Origin: a virus | Reading direction: 5' to 3' (one strand) | Virus record (IMG/VR): IMGVR_UViG_3300008450_000043 | Location: 1 to 59,827 of that record | DNA: 59,827 nucleotides | Shown here: positions 8,565-15,759 of the stretch, one piece after another | How positions within the stretch are numbered: position 1 is the first letter of the stretch | Layout: every line of letters begins with the position of its first letter | Notes under the pieces: generated by a model | Told to the model about the DNA's origin: nothing | Databases searched by the model: none | Seen by the model: only the letters and a program-made list of their open reading frames with translations | Made by a program: the position numbers and the translations under genes

Positions 8565-10741
8565 ACTTTCCAACTATTAAGAATCTGATCTCCACGGCAG
8601 TCGTCCCGATGACGCTACCGCCGACGCCATTCCCGGCTCTCCCAACCTTCAGAGACAAGGAGGCTTACAGGCAATGGTGTGTGGAACCCACCACAGAACA
8701 CGTGTTCTACACGCTGTTTGAGGGGGTCAACCCATCTCAACGTCCGGGAGTTCACGAGAACCCTCCCTATATCATGCTAGGCTTTGCCGCAGACTACGAC
8801 GGGGCAGGCATTGAGCCGGAGAAGGTGGTAGAGAAGTGCAAAAAGAAATCCATCCGCATCCGCCCAACATGGGTGACCACCACTTTCTCAAACAAGGTGC
8901 GAGTCATCTGGGAGTTTGAAGAGCCCATCATGCTGCCGGAAGAGCCCAAGAATCAAAGCAAGCTCATTCGAGCGATCGCCAAAGAGCTGGAGGCTCCTAC
9001 TTTGGCTCCGGGGTTTGACGAAGCCAGCTACAAACCCACAGAGATGTGGGAGTTGGGACGTGCTTGGGAACGTGTGAGCTCAACTCCAGTTCCCAAAGAC
9101 ACGATCGCCAGCGCCTGCCTCTCGGTCCTTGGCCGTCTGATTCATGAATCAGAGAACGGAGACGTGGTGATTCCTCTCGACGTTGTTGCTGCGGAACTGG
9201 AGAAGAAGTTCCCAGCTTTCAAAGCCCGCTGGACAGCAGACTTTGCCGCAGGAGCACGTGGCCCGCTATTCTGGGTGGACGACGGCATTGACCGCGTGGG
9301 GTGCGTTGTGACCGAGGTCGGTATGCGTGCCTTCTCAACACGCTCTACCAAGGGCATGATGACATGGGCGGACCTACTGGGGAAGGAGTTCGTCAAAGAG
9401 TTCACCCAAAAGCGGCTGGCTGAAGCCGCAGGGGATGCCTACTACGACGCTTCCACCGGTGATTACTGCATCTACACAAACAAGGTCTGGCAAGCCTACA
9501 ACAAGGACAACTTTCTCATGCGACTCAAGGTAGGTGGAATCAGCCACCGACTGAAACCCGGCCAGACGGCAACCGACGCAGAGCAAGTCTTGATGCTGGT
9601 GCAAGAGACCCGCCGGGTAATGGGAGCTGCACCGTTCATGTTCAACAAGGAGCCAGTGGTCAAACACGGCGGCGGTCGTATGCTCAACACGGCATCGCAA
9701 GATGTGGTCATGCTACCCGCAGAGAAGGCCACTCCAGCAGACTTCCCTTGGCTGCATGAGTTCTTCAACAACATCTTCGACCCGGCTCCTGTGGCTGGAT
9801 GCCACGCACGGGACTACTTCTTTGCTTGGCTGCAACGCTTCTACCGTGCAGCCTTGGACGGTGTTCCCCGTCTTGGACAGATGATGCTGATTGCTGGTCC
9901 TCCGGGACAAGGCAAGAGCTTCATGAGCGTCAAGATGATGAGAACCATCTTTGGCCTAGCAGCCGATGCGGGCAACTACATGCTGGAGGGCAAGTCCTTC
10001 AACAAGGAGCTGGCCTCAGTGAACGTGTGGTTTGTGGACGACTCCAAAAGTGCCACCAACTTCTCGGACCACCGTCGCTTCTCAGAAATGCTCAAGAAGC
10101 ACGTGGCGTCACCCGAACTGGTCTATCACCCAAAGTTTGTGGATGCCATCACTTTGACATGGTTCGGCCGCATCTGCATGACCTGCAACGATGATAGTGA
10201 CTCCATTGCAATCGTGCCGCAACTCGACGGGTCTATCCTCGACAAGATCATGTTGTTGAAGTGTAGCAACTGGAAGGCAAAGTTTGGAACCTTGCAGGAA
10301 AACGACGAGATGCTGGAGAAGGAGCTTCCTTTCTTCCTGCGCTGGCTGCTCGACTGGAAACCGCCGATCGGCGTCATGAACCCTCTGTCACCTCGCTACG
10401 GAGTTCACAGTTACCACCACCCTGACCTTGTCCGCAGCGCCCGAGACAGCTCCCCTGACCACCGCTTTGTGGAAGTCTTGGAAGCTTGGCGTCCAGAAGC
10501 TCTACGCATGGTTCCGGCTGGTGGGTCAACTGAGTGGGTCGGCTCCACCACAGACCTGATCATGAGTATCAATTCTGAACCAACCCTTGCTTCTGTGATG
10601 CGGAGTTACACGCCAGTAGCGGTTGGACGCATCATGGGCAAGATCAAGGAGTACTACGCTCCGCTGGTGAAAGTCGGTATCACTGGAGGCTTGACCAAAT
10701 ACCATATTGACCTGAAACGTCCTCTGGATGCCAAGGATTGA
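8561..10741 (+). CDS. Primase-helicase with SF3-like ATPase domain
   Basis: A 726-residue protein expected to unwind and prime the replication fork. The C-terminal helicase has LIAGPPGQGKSF Walker A (about 446), VWFVDDS Walker B (about 490) and the sensor asparagine in MTCNDDS (about 540), as in superfamily 3 / DUF5906-type phage helicases. The N-terminal 300 residues, with MLGFAADYDG and VRVIWEFEEP, resemble the archaeo-eukaryotic primase fold, but the catalytic residues there are not certain. It is coupled to the polymerase by an ATGA overlap. No DnaB-type helicase is present elsewhere in the window, so this is probably the replicative helicase. Confidence 0.85.
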   Translation: MNFPTIKNLISTAVVPMTLPPTPFPALPTFRDKEAYRQWCVEPTTEHVFYTLFEGVNPSQRPGVHENPPYIMLGFAADYDGAGIEPEKVVEKCKKKSIRIRPTWVTTTFSNKVRVIWEFEEPIMLPEEPKNQSKLIRAIAKELEAPTLAPGFDEASYKPTEMWELGRAWERVSSTPVPKDTIASACLSVLGRLIHESENGDVVIPLDVVAAELEKKFPAFKARWTADFAAGARGPLFWVDDGIDRVGCVVTEVGMRAFSTRSTKGMMTWADLLGKEFVKEFTQKRLAEAAGDAYYDASTGDYCIYTNKVWQAYNKDNFLMRLKVGGISHRLKPGQTATDAEQVLMLVQETRRVMGAAPFMFNKEPVVKHGGGRMLNTASQDVVMLPAEKATPADFPWLHEFFNNIFDPAPVAGCHARDYFFAWLQRFYRAALDGVPRLGQMMLIAGPPGQGKSFMSVKMMRTIFGLAADAGNYMLEGKSFNKELASVNVWFVDDSKSATNFSDHRRFSEMLKKHVASPELVYHPKFVDAITLTWFGRICMTCNDDSDSIAIVPQLDGSILDKIMLLKCSNWKAKFGTLQENDEMLEKELPFFLRWLLDWKPPIGVMNPLSPRYGVHSYHHPDLVRSARDSSPDHRFVEVLEAWRPEALRMVPAGGSTEWVGSTTDLIMSINSEPTLASVMRSYTPVAVGRIMGKIKEYYAPLVKVGITGGLTKYHIDLKRPLDAKD

Positions 10742-10755
10742 TCCCTTCTCCCAGC

Positions 10756-10923
10756 ATGGACGAAGCTCAAGAACAACTCCGCAAAGAGATCATTGCTGCC
10801 ATGTGGCGGTATGGCATGGAGTCTGATCTAAGCTTCATTGAGATCATCCAAGCTGCTCACCAAGCGGTAGAGCAGCTCACGCAGACAGCTATCAGGGCGA
10901 ACAATGACTCGGAAGATCTTTGA
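10756..10923 (+). CDS. Small helical protein at the end of the replication operon
   Basis: A 55-residue, probably all-helical acidic protein (MDEAQEQLRKEIIAAMWRYGM...). No family recognised. A TTG start at 10738 in the same frame would overlap the primase-helicase stop and add six residues; ATG 10756 was preferred. Its 3' end overlaps the end of a convergent gene on the minus strand by 32 bases. Confidence 0.6.
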   Translation: MDEAQEQLRKEIIAAMWRYGMESDLSFIEIIQAAHQAVEQLTQTAIRANNDSEDL

Positions 10924-11488
10924 GATGGGCAAAGAGCGCATTGGCAGCACGCTGCCCGTGTAGCTCTCGCTCAAGCTCAAGGGCTTCGGTCAAGATAGCA
11001 GAAGCCCGGCTTGGGCTTACACGCCACCTCTGAGGGTCTTTGAGGTGCTCGACGAGCCACTGAATCCGTCGAGACCTCCACGCCCGCTCAAGTTCACGGT
11101 AGGCACCAAAAACGACGGACACCGGTTGGAACTGTCTCAACTCATTGAAGACAAAGTCGGCAGCCTCAGCAAACCCAGCACGGTCTTTTTTCCAAAAACA
11201 GTGGAGCCGCTTCCAGCAAAGCCCCCTTCGATCGGCACGAAAAGGAGTGTCGGAGGGCAACATGGCAAGCGCCCTCTTGACGACATCGTCAGCCTTCGAG
11301 GCAGCCCGGGCCAAAGACTCAGGGCTCCGGCGGTACTTATGGGCTTGCCCAGCTCGCTTAGCAGCTGCCGCGGCACGCAACTGGTTGACCCTCAAACGGG
11401 TTTCCTCAGACCGAGGTCGGTATGGCCCACGTTTCTTGACATGGGTTGCTGTGGATTGTAGATTCAGGGTAGCTTCAGCGTCGGTCAT
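10892..11488 (-). CDS. Basic, possibly DNA-binding protein of unknown function
   Basis: A 198-residue basic protein reading against the replication genes. Near the N-terminus is KKRGPYRPRSEETRLRV, an AT-hook-like or basic linker segment, followed by an alanine/arginine-rich helix and a C-terminal helical domain with many arginines and tryptophans. ATG 11488 was chosen; upstream in-frame codons run into a hairpin and non-coding sequence. It starts at the left edge of the candidate origin and control region, so a role in binding that region or in regulation is possible. No family recognised. Confidence 0.7.
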   Translation of the reverse strand: MTDAEATLNLQSTATHVKKRGPYRPRSEETRLRVNQLRAAAAAKRAGQAHKYRRSPESLARAASKADDVVKRALAMLPSDTPFRADRRGLCWKRLHCFWKKDRAGFAEAADFVFNELRQFQPVSVVFGAYRELERAWRSRRIQWLVEHLKDPQRWRVSPSRASAILTEALELERELHGQRAANALFAHLKDLPSHCSP

Positions 11489-11514
11489 AGAGGTGACAGG
11501 GGATGTTGGAGTTA

Positions 11515-11557
11515 GGGCGTCGAAGGTTGGACGGAGCCTTCGACGCCCGCACTTTTT
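11515..11557 (+). terminator. Intrinsic terminator-like hairpin with T-tract
   Basis: A perfect 12-pair stem (GGGCGTCGAAGG with CCTTCGACGCCC) with a 10-base loop is followed by GCAC and five T at 11553-11557. In the plus direction it would end transcripts from the replication operon that read through the converging gene. On the minus strand it lies in the leader of the leftward gene. Confidence 0.6.
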
Positions 11558-11732
11558 ACTAAACCAAGGGGCGGGAGGAGGCAAATCAATTTTTAAGGGT
11601 GGTAAGGTCTATGTAAGTCCAAAAAGGTCCAAAAGTAGCCAAAAACAGGTGGGGATAAGGGTCAAAAAAGGGGGAGATACGGCTCCGAGGGGGGGATTTT
11701 TCGGGGTAAAAAAAGCTATCTCCACCTGTGGT

Positions 11733-11749
11733 TTTTCCTTGAGTATCAA
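11733..11749. promoter_or_regulatory. 17-base motif, copy 1 (possible operator)
   Basis: TTTTCCTTGAGTATCAA occurs here and again at 12881-12897. Its core TTGA-GTA-TCAA is a dyad, and here it is extended by AAGGAAAA on the right to an almost complete inverted repeat. The two copies flank the gene at 12078-12698. A repressor or replication-protein site is plausible; no binding protein can be assigned. Confidence 0.4.
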
Positions 11750-12004
11750 AGGAAAACCCCTGTTTTCTGAAATCAATATGGGGGAGTTGGGGTCGTTTCA
11801 AAACGCTGGCTTTGGAGAGCTTTTTTGCAAGGTGGGGGAGACGCTATTTCCCTATATATTTTACTCTAAAGCTATCAAATAAAAACAACCCCACCTAACC
11901 CCCCTTAAAACCTTCTGACACTAGGGAAACCCGAAATCAATTTACTGAGCCGAATCCCCCACTTTGCCACCTTTTTGAGGTCTATCCCCCCCTATTTTGA
12001 AACC

Positions 12005-12042
12005 CATCCCCACCTCTTGCTTAGTCTCATCCCCACCTCTTG
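12005..12042 (+). repeat. Two 15-base direct repeats
   Basis: CATCCCCACCTCTTG is found at 12005-12019 and exactly again at 12028-12042, a 23-base period. Both contain the CCCCACCT octamer and lie just upstream of the start at 12078. Confidence 0.7.
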
Positions 12043-12077
12043 ACTTTGCTGAGCTCGTAGCTCACCTTCAGGTCTCT

Positions 12078-12698
12078 ATGAACTCTACCTCCGTTAAAGA
12101 ACTTCTGACTGCTGCCTACTATAAACTCCGGGATACCTATCGAGCTAAAGGAATCCCCTTCTACCTAACCGTTGCCCAGTTCGGGCGCATCAGCTCTTAT
12201 TGCGTTGACCCCGCGCTCCCCAAGCAGCCTACCCTAGAAGAGTATCTTGCTACCCTGCCAGAAGGCTCCCCGTTTCCAGAAGTCGTTCTTTCTGCTGAGG
12301 CGACCCAAGCCACGAGCAAGACCTTGTTCTGGAAGTTTGTCTCTGAGACGGGTGCGCCCGCCCCAGAGCCAGAAGAGCCCCCGACTGAAGTAATCACTCT
12401 TCCGCCCAAGCCCCCGGCACCTTCGGTCGAAAAACCACAAACTACCCGGAACCCACGGCTTATGGCCTACTTTGCTACCCTGCGCCAGCGCATTGACGGG
12501 TCTGGTGTTCCATTCCGCATCTCTCTTGATGATCTTGGTAAAGTCCCTCACCGGCTGCGGGGCGAGTCTTTCCCCCTGCGTCAAGGTTTGCTGGAGATGC
12601 CCGCCCACTTTCCACCGATTGTAACGATGCTCAACCGCGCCCGAGGATTTGCCCTTGGCAATCTCGTCTGGGAAGCAAACGGCTACGTTGAGGCTTAG
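12078..12698 (+). CDS. Unknown protein made of two related domains
   Basis: A 206-residue protein I do not recognise. It looks like an internal duplication. The first half has YKLRDTYRAKGIPFYLTVAQFGRIS and the second has FATLRQRIDGSGVPFRISLDDLGKVP, each followed by a proline-containing segment and a tail ending LFWKFV or LVWEAN. The halves are joined by a proline/glutamate-rich linker (about 95-130). ATG 12078 was chosen because the longer frame reads back through the C-rich repeats. It lies next to the candidate origin, so a replication or control role is possible but only inferred. Confidence 0.7.
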   Translation: MNSTSVKELLTAAYYKLRDTYRAKGIPFYLTVAQFGRISSYCVDPALPKQPTLEEYLATLPEGSPFPEVVLSAEATQATSKTLFWKFVSETGAPAPEPEEPPTEVITLPPKPPAPSVEKPQTTRNPRLMAYFATLRQRIDGSGVPFRISLDDLGKVPHRLRGESFPLRQGLLEMPAHFPPIVTMLNRARGFALGNLVWEANGYVEA

Positions 12699-12880
12699 TC
12701 CTTCGTGCCCTTTCTCCTTCTTGCCCTGTGCTTTGACTCTAGGTATTTAACCTACTATGGCTACTTAATTTACCTACCAGGGTATAAAAGACCCAAAATT
12801 TTTTTCAGACCGTAACGCCCCTACCCGCGCGCCCGCCCGCGCCCCCCTGCCCCCCACCGGTGGTGGTCTGTTTTTGTAGA

Positions 12881-12897
12881 TTTTCCTTGAGTATCAA
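12881..12897. promoter_or_regulatory. 17-base motif, copy 2 (possible operator)
   Basis: Exact second copy of TTTTCCTTGAGTATCAA, here followed by CGAAAAA, so the outer arms again tend to pair. It sits about 245 bases before the next start codon. Confidence 0.4.
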
Positions 12898-12922
12898 CGA
12901 AAAAGTCGCCGTTTCCCTCGTG

Positions 12923-12945
12923 CCGTTGGCTCCTGAGGCCAACGG
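12923..12945. other. Hairpin in the leader region
   Basis: CCGTTGGC pairs perfectly with GCCAACGG around a seven-base loop. It is followed by a direct repeat TAGGC-TAGGC rather than a T-tract, so it is not a clear terminator. Confidence 0.4.
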
Positions 12946-13125
12946 TTAGGCTAGGCTAACATTCTGAGGAGCGGGGAAAATTGGCCTAGTGAATTGCCTA
13001 GGGAATGAGGGCTGTACGAAGGAGAAAAAGGTGCTCCGACCAGTAATAGATGAAGGGTGACAGCATCGGCAAGACGCCGTTGCACCCTGTAACAAAACAA
13101 CACTGCAACATAGAACCAAAACAAC

Positions 13126-13671
13126 ATGAAAACCAACAAGACCAACACCACCGCCGCCCTCACCGCCAATGCAATCACCGCCAAGGCTACCGCCAGCATC
13201 CTTGCGTCTCTCCTCGAAGATTCTGCCTCCACGATCAAAAAATCCACCCGCCTCCATGAGGTAGCGATTCCCGAGCGCATCACCGACGAGACGGTAAGAG
13301 CTGCAATCCTTGAAGCCGATGCACGCTTCGAAGGCTCTGTCCTCCTATCGGAGGGCATCCAGTCTCAACAAAATGCCGCCGTTCTCCAGTGGAAGAAAGC
13401 GGGCCTCACGAAGAAGGAGGCAAGCGAGCGCTGCAAGACACTATGTCTTGCCATGGGCAAGTCGGAGGAGAACGCTAGGTGCATCGCCTCCCGTGCGATG
13501 GCCTCAGCGGGTTATGAAAAAGACGTGAAGAAGGCGAAGGCCAGAAGCTCCAGAACAGAGAAGTCCAAGCGCACCATTGAACAAGCCTTGTTGGCGTATG
13601 CCATGAAGGCGCTCAAGTCGGAGAAAAAGGCGAAAGCTGCTCTCCTCGCCGCCGCCGCCCTCGTGAAATAA
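13126..13671 (+). CDS. Basic Ala/Lys-rich protein of unknown function
   Basis: A 181-residue protein, helical and basic, with a threonine/alanine-rich N-terminus and a lysine-rich C-terminus (KKAKARSSRTEKSKR). The middle, with LTKKEASERCKTLCLAMGKSEENARC, looks like a small helical domain that may bind nucleic acid. No family recognised. Its leader is ACCAAAACAAC directly before ATG. It is the first gene of a rightward array of small unknown genes. Confidence 0.7.
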   Translation: MKTNKTNTTAALTANAITAKATASILASLLEDSASTIKKSTRLHEVAIPERITDETVRAAILEADARFEGSVLLSEGIQSQQNAAVLQWKKAGLTKKEASERCKTLCLAMGKSEENARCIASRAMASAGYEKDVKKAKARSSRTEKSKRTIEQALLAYAMKALKSEKKAKAALLAAAALVK

Positions 13672-13674
13672 CCC

Positions 13675-13689
13675 GTTGCATCTTGCAAC
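13675..13689. repeat. GTTGCA..TGCAAC palindrome right after a stop codon
   Basis: GTTGCA-TCT-TGCAAC, one of at least 15 related palindromes in the window. In intergenic positions it is typically followed by ACAC or ACTG. Confidence 0.6.
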
Positions 13690-13697
13690 ACATCATC

Positions 13698-13729
13698 CCT
13701 GCCCCGTTGTAACCTTGCAACGGGGCAGG
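13698..13729 (+). terminator. Strong 12-pair hairpin, terminator-like
   Basis: CCTGCCCCGTTG pairs perfectly with CAACGGGGCAGG around TAACCTTG. The following TTTGCTCTCCC is only moderately T-rich. It directly precedes a repeated structured leader, and the same hairpin-plus-leader order recurs at 14213-14288. Confidence 0.6.
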
Positions 13730-13740
13730 TTTGCTCTCCC

Positions 13741-13776
13741 TTCTGGTCATCGGCAATGATTGCCTTGTGGTCAGAA
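13741..13776 (+). ncRNA. Structured leader element, copy 1
   Basis: A 36-base element with an outer 9-pair stem (TTCTGGTCA with TGGTCAGAA, two G-U pairs) and an inner stem GGCAA-TGA-TTGCC. The second copy at 14253-14288 matches at 29 of 36 positions and keeps both stems although the inner loop differs. Each lies between a GC-rich hairpin and the A/C-rich leader of a small gene. It could be a regulatory RNA, a protein-binding hairpin or a processing site. Confidence 0.5.
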
Positions 13777-13805
13777 TATGACAGCAAACCAAGCAAACCA
13801 AACCA

Positions 13806-13958
13806 ATGAGAAAACTCAAGTTAACCCCAAGAGCCTACGACAGGCTCTTCAATGACAAGGACAAGGACCCCGCCGCAGTGTTGCAACCCCGCAACACTGC
13901 ATCACCAAAGCCCTCCATCAACAACCCGTTCAACCAACTCCAACTCATCAAGCCATGA
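13806..13958 (+). CDS. Small protein of unknown function, 50 residues
   Basis: Begins MRKLKLTPRAYDRLFNDKDKD and ends NQLQLIKP. It is basic with a short amphipathic start. No family recognised. A CAAACCAAACCA leader precedes the ATG, and the stop overlaps the next start (ATGA). A GTTGC..GCAAC inverted repeat of nine pairs (13876-13899) lies inside the coding sequence. Confidence 0.5.
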   Translation: MRKLKLTPRAYDRLFNDKDKDPAAVLQPRNTASPKPSINNPFNQLQLIKP

Positions 13959-14179
13959 ACAAAGCCCGCGCTCTCATCACCGCCGTAGTCAACCGTGCCA
14001 TCGCCAATGGCATGCCCATTGTCACGGAGATTGCCCCGCCACGTGCGGGAATATCCCGCTATCCGTCCGCCCGAGTCACTGACCGGGTAGAAGATATGAT
14101 GCCCCGAATCAGGGCCGCGAAGCAGGCCCGGCATCTCACGAAGCCGGGCAGGAGTGCCACGCACTTCGAGGAACCGTGA
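13955..14179 (+). CDS. Small basic protein, 74 residues, unknown function
   Basis: Begins MNKARALITAVVNRAIANGM and ends GRSATHFEEP; arginine-rich, one predicted helix at the start. No family recognised. It is coupled to the 50-residue protein before it and followed by a threefold GAACCGT tandem repeat (14171-14191) that overlaps its end, then a GTTGCA palindrome and a hairpin. Confidence 0.55.
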   Translation: MNKARALITAVVNRAIANGMPIVTEIAPPRAGISRYPSARVTDRVEDMMPRIRAAKQARHLTKPGRSATHFEEP

Positions 14180-14212
14180 ACCGTGAACCGTTGCAACCTT
14201 GCAACACTGCAA

Positions 14213-14250
14213 CCCCGTAGCAGGCAAACCCTGCTACGGGGATTGCTTTT
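14213..14250 (+). terminator. 12-pair hairpin with T-rich tail
   Basis: CCCCGTAGCAGG pairs perfectly with CCTGCTACGGGG around CAAAC, followed by ATTGCTTTT. It is a good intrinsic terminator candidate for the upstream small genes. Confidence 0.65.
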
Positions 14251-14252
14251 CG

Positions 14253-14288
14253 TTCTGGTCATCGGGCAATCCTGCCTTGTGATCAGAA
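14253..14288 (+). ncRNA. Structured leader element, copy 2
   Basis: Second copy of the 36-base element. The outer stem is TTCTGGTCA with TGATCAGAA (one G-U pair). The G to A change relative to copy 1 turns a U-G pair into U-A, so pairing is kept. The inner stem is shifted but still pairs (GGCA-ATCC-TGCC). It is followed by the leader of the gene at 14318. Confidence 0.5.
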
Positions 14289-14317
14289 CTCGAAAGCAAA
14301 CAAACCAGACAAACATC

Positions 14318-14503
14318 ATGAACATGCAACTCATCCTCAGCCCCGCCAAAGATGGCGCGGACATCAAAGCCGTCACCGTCGCCATGTGTGGCGGATTCCG
14401 CCTCGCCCCCGGCGAGGTTGCCGTTCCTGCCCCGGCAGGTCTCACACTCGACATGATTCGTGCCGCCTACCGGGCGCTGCGCATCCCTGTCTTTGTCCTG
14501 TGA
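14318..14503 (+). CDS. Small protein of unknown function, 61 residues
   Basis: Begins MNMQLILSPAKDGADIKAVT, compact with a mixed alpha/beta pattern and a hydrophobic end (ALRIPVFVL). No family recognised. ATG 14318 follows a CAAACCAGACAAACATC leader; a longer frame would read back through the structured element and hairpin. Confidence 0.6.
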   Translation: MNMQLILSPAKDGADIKAVTVAMCGGFRLAPGEVAVPAPAGLTLDMIRAAYRALRIPVFVL

Positions 14504-14511
14504 CCAATCTC

Positions 14512-14536
14512 CCGGTGTTGCAATCCGTAACACCGG
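14512..14536. other. 8-pair hairpin after a stop codon
   Basis: CCGGTGTT pairs with AACACCGG around GCAATCCGT. It is a variant of the dispersed GTTGCA palindrome in which the right half reads GTAAC. Confidence 0.45.
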
Positions 14537-14571
14537 ACAAACCAAACCAAACCAGAACCAGACAAACCAAC

Positions 14572-15219
14572 ATGAATACAATCGAACAATGGAAACAAGC
14601 CGTCGCCGCTGGCGAAACTGAACAAAGCTTTGACGCATGGTCTCAGGACCAAGCATCGAAGTCCATGGAGTCTCTGCTCCCCGCCATCACCTACCCGGCG
14701 GCCGAACCACCGCGCATTCTCAAGCACCGCGACAACACCTTCGTGGTCTCCTACAAGCGGAAGTACCCGGAGCGAATGTCGTTCCGCGAAGCCGTGGCAA
14801 TCCTCAAGCAGTGGAAGGATGCCGGGGTTGTCGTCCCGGCTGAGAAGTGGCGGGGGCATGCCCTGTCCATTGCCCCCAGTGAGATCAACACGGAGAAGCC
14901 CCGCGAGTCCTCCACCATGCACGGCGAGGTGTGGGCCTCGGTCGTGCTGGCCGGGGGTCCCGGTTTCGATTCCCACCATCTCAAGTGGTGGGCAAAGGTT
15001 GACGGCAAGTACCTCAAGGTGGAGGTGGAGATCGCGCCCAAGTGGGAGTGGCTGCCCACCGTGGAGACGAAGTACGAGCAAGGCGAAGCCATCTCGTCCA
15101 AGGTGACGCCACGTAGTCTTGGCGAAGACTCCATGGTCAAGTGGTGGACGCCGCCCGGCGGCTATCGGTTGGAGTATTGCTGGGCGGACAGCCATAACTT
15201 TGAAGCGTTCGCATCATGA
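14572..15219 (+). CDS. Unknown protein, 215 residues
   Basis: Begins MNTIEQWKQAVAAGETEQSF. It has a central region with KRKYPERMSFREAVAILKQW and a tryptophan-rich C-terminal half (HLKWWAKVDGKYLKVEVEI, MVKWWTPPGGYRLEYCW). It seems a soluble two-domain protein. No family recognised. ATG 14572 follows an ACCAGACAAACCAAC leader. Its stop overlaps the next start (ATGA). Confidence 0.75.
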   Translation: MNTIEQWKQAVAAGETEQSFDAWSQDQASKSMESLLPAITYPAAEPPRILKHRDNTFVVSYKRKYPERMSFREAVAILKQWKDAGVVVPAEKWRGHALSIAPSEINTEKPRESSTMHGEVWASVVLAGGPGFDSHHLKWWAKVDGKYLKVEVEIAPKWEWLPTVETKYEQGEAISSKVTPRSLGEDSMVKWWTPPGGYRLEYCWADSHNFEAFAS

Positions 15220-15380
15220 AGCTCGCCCGGTTCCTCATCACCTACACGGTGGCGGGGCGGACATATCACATCACCATGCCGGGGCTCTCCGCCTCGCATG
15301 TGTGGCGTGAGTGGAACCGCCCCAAGTCAACGCTCGTTGATGTCGTCGAGTGCGATCGTCACGGCGTTGCCCTGACCTAG
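15216..15380 (+). CDS. Small protein of unknown function, 54 residues
   Basis: Begins MKLARFLITYTVAGRTYHIT and ends ECDRHGVALT. It has a beta-hairpin-like first half and one WREWNR segment. It is coupled to the gene before by ATGA. Followed by a GTTGCAACACTGCAAC palindrome at 15387-15402. Confidence 0.55.
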   Translation: MKLARFLITYTVAGRTYHITMPGLSASHVWREWNRPKSTLVDVVECDRHGVALT

Positions 15381-15463
15381 CAGGTCGTTGCAACACTGCA
15401 ACACGGATGCTGGCTCTCCGTCCAACAAACCAGCACACTTTCGTGAGGCTATCCCTCACCGTC

Positions 15464-15490
15464 CCGCATGACGGCAAACTGCCGAGACCA
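15464..15490 (+). repeat. 27-base repeat, copy 1
   Basis: This segment, containing GACGGCAAACTGCCGAGA with the mini-hairpin CGGCA-AAC-TGCCG, recurs exactly at 15703-15729. Each copy sits in the leader of a small gene. Confidence 0.7.
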
Positions 15491-15497
15491 CACACTT

Positions 15498-15710
15498 ATG
15501 ACCACCATGAAACGCACCTACAATACCCCGACCCCGTACGCTGGGTTGCCTCCGAGCAAGCCCGCCCTTGCTGGAAAAGAGTTGCTCCACAAACTGGAAG
15601 ACGATTACCAAGACTATCGCCACTCCTGCAACAACGGGTACTGCAAATCTGACCCCACCATCCATGCGGACTTTAAGCGCCGAATTGCTGATGCCGTCGG
15701 TTCCGCATGA
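15498..15710 (+). CDS. Small protein of unknown function, 70 residues
   Basis: Begins MTTMKRTYNTPTPYAGLPPS, then a helical segment GKELLHKLEDDYQDYRHSC and CKSDPTIHADFKRRIADAV. The Cys/His pattern (SCNNGYCKSDPTIH) could hold a metal ion, but this is not certain. ATG 15498 or 15507 could start it. The second copy of the 27-base repeat overlaps its stop. Confidence 0.55.
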   Translation: MTTMKRTYNTPTPYAGLPPSKPALAGKELLHKLEDDYQDYRHSCNNGYCKSDPTIHADFKRRIADAVGSA

Positions 15711-15729
15711 CGGCAAACTGCCGAGACCA
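15703..15729 (+). repeat. 27-base repeat, copy 2
   Basis: Exact copy of the segment at 15464-15490, here spanning the stop codon of the 70-residue protein and leading into the CAAAC-repeat leader of the next gene. Confidence 0.7.
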
Positions 15730-15759
15730 ACAAACCAAACAAACAAACAAACAAACATC

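Larger units (their letters stand above)
11489..12077. other. Non-coding divergent region, candidate origin and control region
   Basis: No convincing gene is present in 589 bases between a leftward and a rightward gene. Plus-strand G-runs dominate from 11649 to about 11840 and C-runs from 11889 to 12035, switching in an AT-rich stretch near 11845-11888. The octamer CCCCACCT occurs five times: inverted at 11647-11654 and 11830-11837, direct at 11889-11896, 12008-12015 and 12031-12038. Each copy reads outward from the centre. Iteron-like repeats, an AT-rich centre and flanking replication genes fit an origin of replication, a bidirectional promoter region, or both. Confidence 0.5.
12699..13125. 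other. Intergenic region with hairpins and a repeated motif, no gene seen
   Basis: This 427-base stretch holds a strongly C-rich segment around 12820-12860, a palindrome CCACCGGTGG, the second copy of a 17-base motif, and an 8-pair hairpin at 12923-12945. A composite stem lies at 13054-13088 (AGGGTG with CACCCT, enclosing CGGC-AAGAC-GCCG). It ends in the A/C-rich leader of the next gene. It is probably a control region for the small-gene array. Confidence 0.5.

Noticed and set aside
11145-11882. 245-codon plus-strand frame reaching into the candidate origin
   Set aside because: First half is antisense to the basic protein gene, second half is made of G-run and repeat DNA without protein character.
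14958-14982. Sequence resembling a tRNA T arm (GGTTTCGATTCCCACC)
   Set aside because: It lies inside a coding gene and has no matching acceptor stem in place.
14467-15195. 242-codon minus-strand frame
   Set aside because: Opposite the gene at 14572; high-GC third positions keep the reverse frame open.
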